Assembly (NCBI GenBank): GCA_964621185.1
Contig: CAZULM010000011.1
Span: 1 to 64,000, forward strand
Origin: M3007 sp964621185
GTDB lineage: Bacteria; Bacteroidota; Bacteroidia; Chitinophagales; Saprospiraceae
Direction: 5' to 3'
DNA length: 64,000 nucleotides
The notes below the pieces were generated by a model that was not told the DNA's origin, did not search any database, and saw nothing but the letters and a program-made list of their open reading frames with translations. Positions 28,567-37,196 of the stretch are shown piece by piece. The stretch's first letter is position 1; every line of letters starts with the position of its first letter. The translations under genes were made by a program, and so were the position numbers.

Positions 28567-31464
28567 TCAGTTCCGGAACAGATACTTATAAGCATAATCG
28601 TAGTCGTACCAACTCGGGTTCCGCATCATGTGATAAGTCCTTTTCCAGATGTAGTACTTTTTCCAAACGATGATGGGCCTTGGGATGCCTTTCACAAATT
28701 TGATGCGCAGGGCCGGGTAATAGATCACCTTTTCCTTGATGGTTTCGCGCATTTCACCTACTATCCCCGGGCTGACGATGCCATTGTTGAAAAGGGAGGC
28801 GTTCTCCACCACCAGTTGCTCCTCCCAGTTATTAGAAAAGTCTTCTTTTGTTGGCGCATATCTCCCTGTCCCATATTTGTTCTCAAGCCAGTGTTCGGAC
28901 GACGACTGAAGAAATGAATAATGGTTGGCATATCGGCTCGGCAGCACCAAGGCGTGGTCAACAGGTTGTACCATTCCAGTTGGAGATAAATAGGGAGTGA
29001 CCCCGGTTGCAAATTCCTTTGAAGAGACCGAAATCTCCTGGTCGCGGAAATAAAACACAGCACGAAGTAATGACTGCCCCATATCAAACACCCGCGCACT
29101 TTTAGTAGCCCGATAGCGTGATGGCTGGTTTCTGGCAATAAAATCAGAATTTCCGCCACTGCAATCCATTGTCAGTACCCCATCATCGAAACCTGGATGC
29201 ATTATCTTTTTGAGAAAAGGTGGGGTTATTTCCGTTGGGTGCCCGCTTGATATTTCGATGACAGGCACTGGTACGGCTTTGAGATATGTTGACCATCGGG
29301 ACCTGGTCAACTTGGGTACTAGATCTACTAAAACGCTGTTCAACACCATATTTTGGTGCACACCATACGACAGGTTGGTGTTGCAGATATTTTTGGTGAG
29401 GATGCGGGAAGCAATCATAGACAAGTCGGCATCAATTTGCAGGTCAACTAAAAGGGTGGCCAAATTGCTTCCCCCGAAAGCCCCCCGGAATGACACCCTG
29501 CCCTTGCAGCGGTCGGATAGCAAGCCTATGTCGCCCCATTTGGTCTTCATCATAGCGTTTGTTTTGGTCATATTGGCGATGGCTAAGGCAATATCGGCCA
29601 CCAGCGCGCCCGTGGAATGTGAGATAAATATATACTCGCGGCCAAAGCAACTGGTGCCCCTGGGGTCGTTGGGAGATTGCATCACCACACCCTTGCCGCT
29701 ATCCATCGCCTCTCGTATTTGGGAGAGCACACAATGGGCGGCAATTTCCGCGCTTTGGGAACAGTTGTAGCTCACCACCAGGTAGCGGTTCATATTGCCC
29801 TTTTGGGGCAAATAATGCAGGATATGGGGCATGAAATTGGCTAAAGCGACTGAATTGTAATAACCAGAAAAGAATTCTTGCGGTTGATCGGGCCAATTTG
29901 CCTTCGCCCCTGCTACCCCGTTCGCCCGGTCGCAAAGGTGGTCGAGCTGCAAGCCGTGGATGAATATGATGTCACGGCCTTTGAATGCCATTTCAACGGC
30001 GTTTGGCAGCGAGACGTTGGGGCATGCCCCGTTCAGCGGCGTGGGGATCACCGGAAGGTTCGACGACTTTATGATGGGCACTTTGGTCAGGTTGGGGTTG
30101 TCCAACCTTTTCTGCAGTTCCTCGCAGCTAATTTTGATGCCCAGGGCTTTCAGGCTATCGTCGCAGTTGAATTGGTTGACTTCTTTTGGGATGAACCCTC
30201 CCAATGAAAAACATTTGTCGGAAGCATTGGCGTACCAATTGGTGGTGCCGTCGTAACCGTAAAGGTCATTGTAGAGGTCGAACAAAGACCCGTTGTCGTA
30301 GGAATCCTCCGGTTCCGGCTCTACCGGGCAGCTCAGGCCTGGAGGCAGGCCGCCAAAATAGTTGGGCACAATGGGGTTTCCAGAAGCGTCGAGCTCCAGT
30401 TCTTCGCAATCACCGCCAGTGGCAACTTCACAAAGGGAAACATTGTCAATCAGGATTTTGGAAACGCTGTTATCATCGGTAAAGGCGCTCAGGGCAATGT
30501 TTCGAAAATCTTTGTTGGCGATCCATACCGGGAATTCTACAATAGACCAGGTGCCACATTCCCGGATTCTGCCACTTCTGCCAATGATGGCCACATCGGA
30601 GCCCGGCGCCGGGTGCGACCCGGCAAAGCCCATTGTCGTGTTCCAGGCCACTGCCCGAATCCGGCAATAATTTGGGCCGGGAGGCGCTTGTTTGAACTTT
30701 ACAGCTACCTGCAATACATACCGTTTACCTTTCACGATTTTATTGGCAATCGGAAAGTTTTGCACCACGGCATCACCGGTCAGCTGGTTGCCGGAAAGTT
30801 CTGCATAACCCGGGTCAAAACAGCCTTCGCCGCTTGTGTTCAAAAACTTCGGGGCGCCGTAGCCAGTCCCCCAAAAAGCAGGCGGCTGGTTGCCATTGAA
30901 CGCGAACTCACCATTTTGAATGAGTTGCCTGATGCAAGCAGATTCGTTTTCATAAATACAACTGTTCATCAAAACAGAGTCCTGGCAAATTATTTTTCCC
31001 AGGCGGTCCAGCCAGGTATATTTCATCCAGGTTGGCTTGTCCACCTGGATGCATACCGTGGCCAGGTTCAGCGGCCCGGCCGGGACAGGGGACGCAGACT
31101 GCCAGGATACTTTCCCGACCTTGGGCGGCACGGTTGCCGGCGACTGGCTCCAGCCAGGCGCTGTATCCAGTACCTTGGTGATGCTCCCGCTTCTGAGCTC
31201 TACCTGAAAACCGTAAGGCACCGTTTTGCTGCCCGCGCCTATGGAATTGCTGAGCGATATCCTGTAGCAACAGGGGTCTTCATTGAGCTCTACTTTTTTG
31301 ATTGCTGCCGTCAAGCCCGGACAGGGATTCAGCCCGAGCGGAAGATCGTTTGCAGCACCGATTTGTACCTGCTTTGGGTCAATTTGGGCAGGCAACGCGT
31401 ATGCAGTAAAAAGCAGCAACAGGATTGCCGCAAAACATTTGATAAAAAAAGGGTTGTTATTCAT
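28567..31464 (-). CDS. secreted lipase-like alpha/beta hydrolase with N-terminal binding modules
   Basis: A 965-aa protein from the ATG at 31464 (another ATG lies at 31476) with a signal peptide (FAAILLLLFTAYALPAQ). Residues ~30-170 form a Cys-containing beta module. Residues ~175-345 look like a carbohydrate-binding-type jelly roll (LIQNGEFAFNGNQPPAFWGT ... ILIDNVSLCE). Residues ~500-780 carry an alpha/beta-hydrolase core with the strand-turn IIFIHGLQLDHL and the nucleophile elbow ISHSTGALVAD (Ser in S-H-S-T-G, with Ser replacing the usual first Gly). Asp and His partners are not certain. The C-terminal ~150 residues are Tyr/Trp-rich, and no T9SS sorting domain is visible, unlike its neighbours. 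Likely a secreted esterase or lipase-like enzyme; substrate unknown. Confidence 0.7.
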   Translation of the reverse strand: MNNNPFFIKCFAAILLLLFTAYALPAQIDPKQVQIGAANDLPLGLNPCPGLTAAIKKVELNEDPCCYRISLSNSIGAGSKTVPYGFQVELRSGSITKVLDTAPGWSQSPATVPPKVGKVSWQSASPVPAGPLNLATVCIQVDKPTWMKYTWLDRLGKIICQDSVLMNSCIYENESACIRQLIQNGEFAFNGNQPPAFWGTGYGAPKFLNTSGEGCFDPGYAELSGNQLTGDAVVQNFPIANKIVKGKRYVLQVAVKFKQAPPGPNYCRIRAVAWNTTMGFAGSHPAPGSDVAIIGRSGRIRECGTWSIVEFPVWIANKDFRNIALSAFTDDNSVSKILIDNVSLCEVATGGDCEELELDASGNPIVPNYFGGLPPGLSCPVEPEPEDSYDNGSLFDLYNDLYGYDGTTNWYANASDKCFSLGGFIPKEVNQFNCDDSLKALGIKISCEELQKRLDNPNLTKVPIIKSSNLPVIPTPLNGACPNVSLPNAVEMAFKGRDIIFIHGLQLDHLCDRANGVAGAKANWPDQPQEFFSGYYNSVALANFMPHILHYLPQKGNMNRYLVVSYNCSQSAEIAAHCVLSQIREAMDSGKGVVMQSPNDPRGTSCFGREYIFISHSTGALVADIALAIANMTKTNAMMKTKWGDIGLLSDRCKGRVSFRGAFGGSNLATLLVDLQIDADLSMIASRILTKNICNTNLSYGVHQNMVLNSVLVDLVPKLTRSRWSTYLKAVPVPVIEISSGHPTEITPPFLKKIMHPGFDDGVLTMDCSGGNSDFIARNQPSRYRATKSARVFDMGQSLLRAVFYFRDQEISVSSKEFATGVTPYLSPTGMVQPVDHALVLPSRYANHYSFLQSSSEHWLENKYGTGRYAPTKEDFSNNWEEQLVVENASLFNNGIVSPGIVGEMRETIKEKVIYYPALRIKFVKGIPRPIIVWKKYYIWKRTYHMMRNPSWYDYDYAYKYLFRN

Positions 31465-31511
31465 GGTTATGAGCATTAAGAATAATGAGTGTTCAGCAAC
31501 ATACTTTCATG

Positions 31512-31603
31512 TAAAAATACGCGCGCCCAACCCCTTCAAACCCAAAGAAATGACCGTTGGCTGCAATCCAATGATATGTGGTAGGGAATTAATGATATTT
31601 GGT
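31512..31603 (-). promoter_or_regulatory. triple 21-bp-phased repeat promoter element, copy 3 (hydrolase gene)
   Basis: Repeat TGA positions are 31551, 31572 and 31593. The array ends in GTCATTTC on the minus strand, and TATTTTTA (31519-31512) follows 27 nt later. The hydrolase ATG at 31464 lies about 40 nt after the expected transcription start. Confidence 0.68.
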
Positions 31604-31627
31604 AAAACAGTAATTTCGCGAAAGAGC

Positions 31628-31663
31628 GATGCCGCCCCAAAACTTTCGTTCTGACGCGGCATC
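31628..31663 (-). terminator. hairpin after the 1,711-aa gene
   Basis: GATGCCGC (31628-31635) pairs with GCGGCATC (31656-31663), 22 bp past the stop of the minus-strand gene. The following minus-strand bases are only weakly U-rich, so this is a possible rather than a clear terminator. Confidence 0.45.
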
Positions 31664-31685
31664 CATTGTTCAAAGCGCTTCCATT

Positions 31686-34600
31686 TTACTGCCTGACAAT
31701 CCGCTCCACCGCCAGCACCTTACCATCCCTTACCACCTGCAGGAAATACAAACCGGAAGGCAGCGCAGCCACGCGCAGTGCCTGTTGTTGGCTGCCTGGT
31801 TCCATACCTTGCGTCAGCAGCAAGCGACCAGCCGGGTCGGTAATGCGGAACAACATGCCGGGCGAAGCTGCTTCGGGCAATACGGCGTTGAAAATTCCCG
31901 TGTTCGGATTGGGTAAAAGGCGCAGCAGGTTGCGATACGGCAAATCATGCACCCCAACCATGGCGCCGTCCACACAAAGGTTGTCGAGCTGTATGCGGGT
32001 GCGGGTTTCTGCCTGGGAGCCCTGTTCGCTCCCAAGCGGCGATGTGACAAAAACGGCCATATACGCATTTATCCCGCCACAAGTATCGTCCACCACCCAA
32101 TCGCTCAGGTCAAAGGGGATTTCCATGTCAACCCAGTTGCTATCCAGGAAGGAAATGTCGATATTGGCCGTCTCGAAGCAGTCAAAGCCGTCACAATTAC
32201 CCAGATCGAAGCTTTTTTGTTTGCCATGCCAGTCCTTAATGTGCTTGCCATTCAGGTTTTCATGCGGGTCGCCCCAGTGCCGGAGGCGCATGGAGATCGT
32301 CCCGATGTCATTTTTTATACAAACAGGTTCCAGCGATACCAGCAGGTCGGTCGAATCGAGGTTGCCCGACAAGCCGATGGCCCATTGGTCCAAACTGCCC
32401 GGCACGCCCTCTGTCACCAAAGGATGGCCGGATAGGCTACTCCAGCCTGTCACAGCGCCGGTGTCGTTCATGGGGCCGGCAACTGCGCCCTCGCTAAACC
32501 CGGAGTTGGGGAAAACTGAATTGTCGCAAGCGGCCCTCAGGCCACAGGTAACGTTAACCAACTTCTGGTAGATTGCCGTGTGGCATACCGTGCCATCGCT
32601 CTTTTTCCGGGTAACCATCATGGTCACCAGGTGCATCCCGGGGCCAGGAAATACGTAGCAAAATGATTGGGCGCCCGTGGTCATCGCCACCACCGGGCCG
32701 CCATTGACCGACCAGAACACCATGTCGCAGTCGTTGAGCGCAACGGGCGAAAAACATGTTTTGCAAGAAGTTATCCACCAGGATGTAGCGAAGCCCTTTG
32801 CCACGTCAGCATCCAACTGATTCGGGTCGCAGGGGCAGGGGTCGGGACAGTTAACCGTAAATTTTATCACGCAGGGCGGGCAAGGCTGGCCGCCGCAGTT
32901 GCCGGTCAATATCAGGGTGTATTGCCCAGACATGGCGTAGTCGAGGGGTGAAATGGACAGGTAGAAATACGGACTGGCAGCGACGTTGCCGCTTACTGTA
33001 CCACCAGATGGCTTTATCAGCTGCCAGGAAACAGCGCTTGCCGGCGAACAACCTGCACCCATACACTCAAATTTCCCGGTGATCGGGATTCCGAAGCCCG
33101 TTTTGGGGCAGCCGAAGTTGTACGTACCGCCACAGGAAAGGGCGATGCTCGGTGCGCCCGTCGATGGCCGGGCAAAAAGGTTGGAAAATGTGCCGCAAAC
33201 GCAGTCGCTGCAAATAACGTCCACCGGCTCGCAGGACTGGAAATTATGGCAAGCAAAACCATTGGCGTTGACCTCTTCTATGGTGTAGCAGACGTTGTAA
33301 ATGCCAGATTGCGCGTAGGTATGCGTCACCGGCACGTTGTCGCCAAAAGGCCCGGAGCTGGTGTTGTCGCCCCAGTCGTAGGTGATCTGCATACAACCCG
33401 TGAGGCCCACGGCCTGATAGCTAAGGGTACAGGTGCCGAGCGTCCCGAATGTCTGCACGTTCATGGCCGCAGCCAAAAAAGCGGCCATATCGCCTTGGCA
33501 GCAGGGATCGCAACTGCTTTGTACCCAACTGAGTTGGCAATAGCAGCTGTCTGTTTGCCCGGGACAAAGCATTTGCAAGGAGACGGTATAGGTGCCGGGC
33601 GCGCCGATGGCGGCAGCAGGGAAATTGATGCCCAGTGTTGGCCCCGGCAGCGTACCCTTGCTTACAAATCCGTTGGGGCCGTACAGGTTCCATTTTATTT
33701 CTGAATTGGAACAGGGTGTGCCATCGGGCTGCACACAGCCGAACAGACCTGTCAGGGTGACATCGCTAACCGGGCAGCCGAAAGTGGGTGTTTGCGCCGG
33801 ATTATCGCATAGTACCGGATGCGGGCTGCCGTCGCGGTCGAACGAGAGGTTGCTCATCACGCAGTTGCAGGCCGGGCAGGTGACGGTGATGGTTTCTGAA
33901 ACGGTTTTTTGAAAACAGGGCGCGCCCGTGATCTGGTTGATTTCCGTCACCGAATACGTAACGGTGTAGGTACCGCTTTGTGTGTAGGTGTGCATGGGCA
34001 TGGCGCCCGACAGGAACGGGCCCTGTACGATGGTCTGATCGCCCCAATTGATCCAGTTCACGCGCTGGCAGGGCAGGTTGCCGATGTTGAGCGTGGCTTT
34101 GCAGGCGCCGGGCTGTTGGCTCAGGCTGATCTGGCTGCTTACCGTTTGCATAAACCCATTGAAGTTGGGCGAACAGCAGCCGCAGGGCGGCAGGCTGAAA
34201 TTGATGGCACAGACACAGGTATCCGTTCCGCATACGCCCGTCAGGATGATTTGGTAGTTGCCGGGGCCAGCCAGCTGCAAATAGCCAAAATTGAGGAAGT
34301 GCGGGCTACCAGGCGGGATGGTTCCAGTGAGCAAGGGCGGCCCGCCCGCAGCGGCAACGATGCTGTAGCTAACAGTTTGATTGCACAAGGGATCAGAGCA
34401 GTTCAACTGCCATTGGAACCAGTACAAAGCGTCCTGTGCGATGCATGGAAGGCCAACTGCCGGCATATCGCAGTCGGTCGGGATATCGGGCTGGTTCAGG
34501 AAATTGTAGAACGAAAGGTTGCTGAATCCCAAACAGGTGCAGGTATGACAATCTACATTGACCTCAAAAGTACAGGTGGCCGTGTTGCCACACCAGTCGG

Positions 34601-36821
34601 TGGCGGTGTAGGTGACGGTAGAGCTGCCGGGGCTGAACACCGTGCCGCTGGCATCCGGGCTGCCCGACCCCGTAGTAACCCCCGCAATAGAATAGGCGAC
34701 AGAGGGCGTACCGCAGTTGTCCGTCGCGCCGTAATTCTGGATGCTGTACACCGCAATAGCGCAGTCGGGAGAGAAAGACTGAACGCTTTGGTTGGGTGGG
34801 CACATAATGGTCGGGTTGATGTTGTCGGCCACGACGACAGTTAGCGCGGCAGCGGATTGGGTGCCGTCCATGCACGTGACGGTCACGCAATAGTTGTAGC
34901 TTCCGCAGGGCCGCACCTGATCAAGGAACTGGGTGGTTTCGCCGCTGCACCACTGATAGCTGTAGGAGGCAGGGCCTGTGGCCAGGGTGCTCACCTGGAA
35001 ATGGCCGCAATTGTCGATGAAGTTGACGGCAATCGTGGCGTCGCAGGGGGCAGGGGGGCGGCATTCGCGAAAGCTGATGCAATCTATTGAAAAGTCGTTG
35101 CCATTCTGAGACAAATTTGTGGAGCCGATCTTCAATGTGTAAGGCCCGTTCAACACCGTCGGGGTTGTCCAGTCAAGCGACAAATTGACCCAAACATCCG
35201 GGCTGTTGTTCAGGGCAAAAGGCGTACTGGAGGCAACCGTAGCGCCAACGTTGTCTTCGATCCACAAGCGTATCATGGGAATCGCCACCCCCTGCTGGTT
35301 AGGCGGTAATGGCCACCAGGAATTGTTGACTGCAGCACAGAACACATAATCGGCATTTGGGGTGACATTCACTTGCTGTTTCCACGCCGCCTTATTGGCC
35401 ATTAGCGACGCGTCCACCCCAAGGTATCGGTCGGAGTACCCTGTTTTCCCGAAGTTGAAAAATGGATATTGCAGCTGACCAGGATAAAAAATCGCAGCAG
35501 TGTTTGGGCTACCTATACCATAGTTGTAATCTGTACTGAACGCATTTTGAGCCCCCAAAGAAAAGTCGCCGTTGACAACCAACTCTGGCCCCAGCACCGA
35601 GCCGGCCGGGCAGCATGAAGCGCTTTGCGTTGACGGCGGGTTTTGGAAGGAAAAGCTCGAAGTGCAAGAGCTGCCGCCAGGAATTATTGTCGATGAACGA
35701 AGCTTGTGCATGCCCTGGCCTGAAACCATCAAGGTGGCCAATTGCTGCAATCCATCTGGCAGGTAGCCGCCTGGCGGCAGAAGGCGCAGGGTTTGCGCAC
35801 TGACCAATTGAGCATCCCAGCCAGACAGCAGATTTGCCCAGCCGACCAGGCTGCCTGAATCGACCGTTATTTCGTAATATGGAAAACAATAGTCGCCGCT
35901 GTTTTGAACTACTAAAGAATAGGTGCTTGTATCTGTTGAGCCTGGCTGCTGGTACAATACTACCTGGATAGAATCGCAGGAGCAGCCCGGACAGTTGCCA
36001 AAATTCCGCGCAACCTGTTGAGAAGCAGCAAGATTGACCGTGTATTCCCCGCTAACTGGCACTTTTGGGGTCCATCCAGGCACTGCCACTTCCTTCACCA
36101 GATAATTCCCTTTCGGCAAGTCATAGAACGCAAAGCGCCCATCCGCCCCCGTCGCCTGTTCTGCGTACAGGTTGCCCAGTTCATCGAACAATTGGATGTT
36201 CCAGCCGGGAATCGTCGCTTGATTGGTATAGGGCAAGCTGCTGCACTCCCGGTATTTCAGCCCAATGATGGAGGCGTCCATCGGGTCGGGGCAGCTCTCC
36301 AGCAACTGCCCGGGGATAATTTCGCAGCCCACCATGCCGCACTGGTCGTTGTAAGCAATGGCGGCATTGGTCACTAGCCCGAACGGCAAAGTGAAGATCA
36401 TCGGCGCTTGAGACCCCAGGGGCAAAAAACCGTTGGCATGGGTGATCCGCAACTGCGACTGGCCGAACACCTCCACGGAAAAGCCGGCGGGCATGTTGGC
36501 GCTGTAGCTCGCAAAATCGCCCTGTGAGAGCGTGATGAGGATGTCGGTGTAGCAGTCTGTCGAATTGACATACGTCAGCCGATACTTGCAGGGCTCGTAG
36601 TTGACGATATTGAAGGTTATCTGGTTGCAGTTTTGGGCTGAAGCCGCTGGTATGAAACTGAAAAGGCAAAAGGCAAGGAGCAAATTGGCAAAGGGCAAGT
36701 TTGCAAGTTTGCAAATTCGCAAATTTACAAAAGGCAAATGGGCAAGTTTGCAGACTGGCAAAAGGAGTTTGTTTCGGAGGGCGCTGTTTCTCTTGTGGGC
36801 TGTTGTGTCGATTTTTTTCAT
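31686..36821 (-). CDS. cysteine-rich modular T9SS surface protein (paralogue of 37197-44165)
   Basis: A 1,711-aa protein with an unusually long signal region: about 40 residues, partly encoded by a GCAAA micro-repeat, precede the hydrophobic core LLLAFCLFSFI and the site ASAQ. Residues ~63-205 are almost identical to the neighbouring paralogue. Next come a SpaA/SdrD-B-like module (ADGRFAFYDLPKGNYLVKEV), a jelly-roll-like module, a HYR module (NINPTIMCPPNQSVQSF), several PKD-like modules (WGDQTIVQGPF, YDWGDNTSSGPFGD) alternating with Cys-rich CxCxxSNLSF modules, and a lamin/CBM-like module. The type A sorting domain (LLPNPNTGIFNAVLPE to LAVERIVRQ) is last. Likely a cell-surface adhesin or matrix protein. 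Confidence 0.82.
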   Translation of the reverse strand: MKKIDTTAHKRNSALRNKLLLPVCKLAHLPFVNLRICKLANLPFANLLLAFCLFSFIPAASAQNCNQITFNIVNYEPCKYRLTYVNSTDCYTDILITLSQGDFASYSANMPAGFSVEVFGQSQLRITHANGFLPLGSQAPMIFTLPFGLVTNAAIAYNDQCGMVGCEIIPGQLLESCPDPMDASIIGLKYRECSSLPYTNQATIPGWNIQLFDELGNLYAEQATGADGRFAFYDLPKGNYLVKEVAVPGWTPKVPVSGEYTVNLAASQQVARNFGNCPGCSCDSIQVVLYQQPGSTDTSTYSLVVQNSGDYCFPYYEITVDSGSLVGWANLLSGWDAQLVSAQTLRLLPPGGYLPDGLQQLATLMVSGQGMHKLRSSTIIPGGSSCTSSFSFQNPPSTQSASCCPAGSVLGPELVVNGDFSLGAQNAFSTDYNYGIGSPNTAAIFYPGQLQYPFFNFGKTGYSDRYLGVDASLMANKAAWKQQVNVTPNADYVFCAAVNNSWWPLPPNQQGVAIPMIRLWIEDNVGATVASSTPFALNNSPDVWVNLSLDWTTPTVLNGPYTLKIGSTNLSQNGNDFSIDCISFRECRPPAPCDATIAVNFIDNCGHFQVSTLATGPASYSYQWCSGETTQFLDQVRPCGSYNYCVTVTCMDGTQSAAALTVVVADNINPTIMCPPNQSVQSFSPDCAIAVYSIQNYGATDNCGTPSVAYSIAGVTTGSGSPDASGTVFSPGSSTVTYTATDWCGNTATCTFEVNVDCHTCTCLGFSNLSFYNFLNQPDIPTDCDMPAVGLPCIAQDALYWFQWQLNCSDPLCNQTVSYSIVAAAGGPPLLTGTIPPGSPHFLNFGYLQLAGPGNYQIILTGVCGTDTCVCAINFSLPPCGCCSPNFNGFMQTVSSQISLSQQPGACKATLNIGNLPCQRVNWINWGDQTIVQGPFLSGAMPMHTYTQSGTYTVTYSVTEINQITGAPCFQKTVSETITVTCPACNCVMSNLSFDRDGSPHPVLCDNPAQTPTFGCPVSDVTLTGLFGCVQPDGTPCSNSEIKWNLYGPNGFVSKGTLPGPTLGINFPAAAIGAPGTYTVSLQMLCPGQTDSCYCQLSWVQSSCDPCCQGDMAAFLAAAMNVQTFGTLGTCTLSYQAVGLTGCMQITYDWGDNTSSGPFGDNVPVTHTYAQSGIYNVCYTIEEVNANGFACHNFQSCEPVDVICSDCVCGTFSNLFARPSTGAPSIALSCGGTYNFGCPKTGFGIPITGKFECMGAGCSPASAVSWQLIKPSGGTVSGNVAASPYFYLSISPLDYAMSGQYTLILTGNCGGQPCPPCVIKFTVNCPDPCPCDPNQLDADVAKGFATSWWITSCKTCFSPVALNDCDMVFWSVNGGPVVAMTTGAQSFCYVFPGPGMHLVTMMVTRKKSDGTVCHTAIYQKLVNVTCGLRAACDNSVFPNSGFSEGAVAGPMNDTGAVTGWSSLSGHPLVTEGVPGSLDQWAIGLSGNLDSTDLLVSLEPVCIKNDIGTISMRLRHWGDPHENLNGKHIKDWHGKQKSFDLGNCDGFDCFETANIDISFLDSNWVDMEIPFDLSDWVVDDTCGGINAYMAVFVTSPLGSEQGSQAETRTRIQLDNLCVDGAMVGVHDLPYRNLLRLLPNPNTGIFNAVLPEAASPGMLFRITDPAGRLLLTQGMEPGSQQQALRVAALPSGLYFLQVVRDGKVLAVERIVRQ
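36661..36765. repeat. GCAAA micro-repeat inside a signal-peptide coding region
   Basis: The plus strand reads as irregular tandem units of GGCAAA, GGCAAGTTTGCAA and TTCGCAAA. In the coding (minus) sense this gives repeated LANLPF/LAHLPF-like residues before and within the signal peptide of the 1,711-aa protein. A sister tract lies at 43995-44108 and a non-coding one at 13588-13628. Confidence 0.7.
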
Positions 36822-36873
36822 ACCGCAATGGTAGATTTATGAAAGAAAGGGATTCTGCAGTGCATAACAGTAG

Positions 36874-36966
36874 CCGCAATATTGGACAAATAATTCAATA
36901 GTTGCAGGCCAAATGACCGGCGGTCGCATTTTGGTGATATTTGGCTGGGGAAAAATGATATTTGGC
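36874..36966 (-). promoter_or_regulatory. triple 21-bp-phased repeat promoter element, copy 4 (1,711-aa gene)
   Basis: Repeat TGA positions are 36914, 36935 and 36956, the last two units being near-perfect TGATATTTGGC. The minus strand ends in GTCATTTG, followed 28 nt later by TATTGCGG (36881-36874), a weak TA-box. The start codon at 36821 is about 91 bp from the array. Confidence 0.7.
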
Positions 36967-37144
36967 AAGAAACGGGAGAACCTCGCCTTTCCTCTTAGAT
37001 TGCTGGGCGCGGGCCTCGGAGAGCCCAAACCTTTGTGGCGCCGTGAACAAAAACCGCTGGCAGCTTACAGGGCGACCATCCTCACCCAGATAAAATCAAT
37101 ATTTTCAATCCTACAAATCTTGCAAATCACTGAAATCCTGGTAT

Positions 37145-37179
37145 AAAAGCCGCTCCCAAACCATGCGTCCAGGAGCGGC
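37145..37179 (-). terminator. intrinsic terminator of the 2,322-aa gene
   Basis: On the minus strand GCCGCTCC (37179-37172) pairs with GGAGCGGC (37156-37149), followed by UUUUAU. It lies 18 bp past the stop. Confidence 0.75.
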
Positions 37180-37196
37180 TGCGGTATGAAAAGAAA

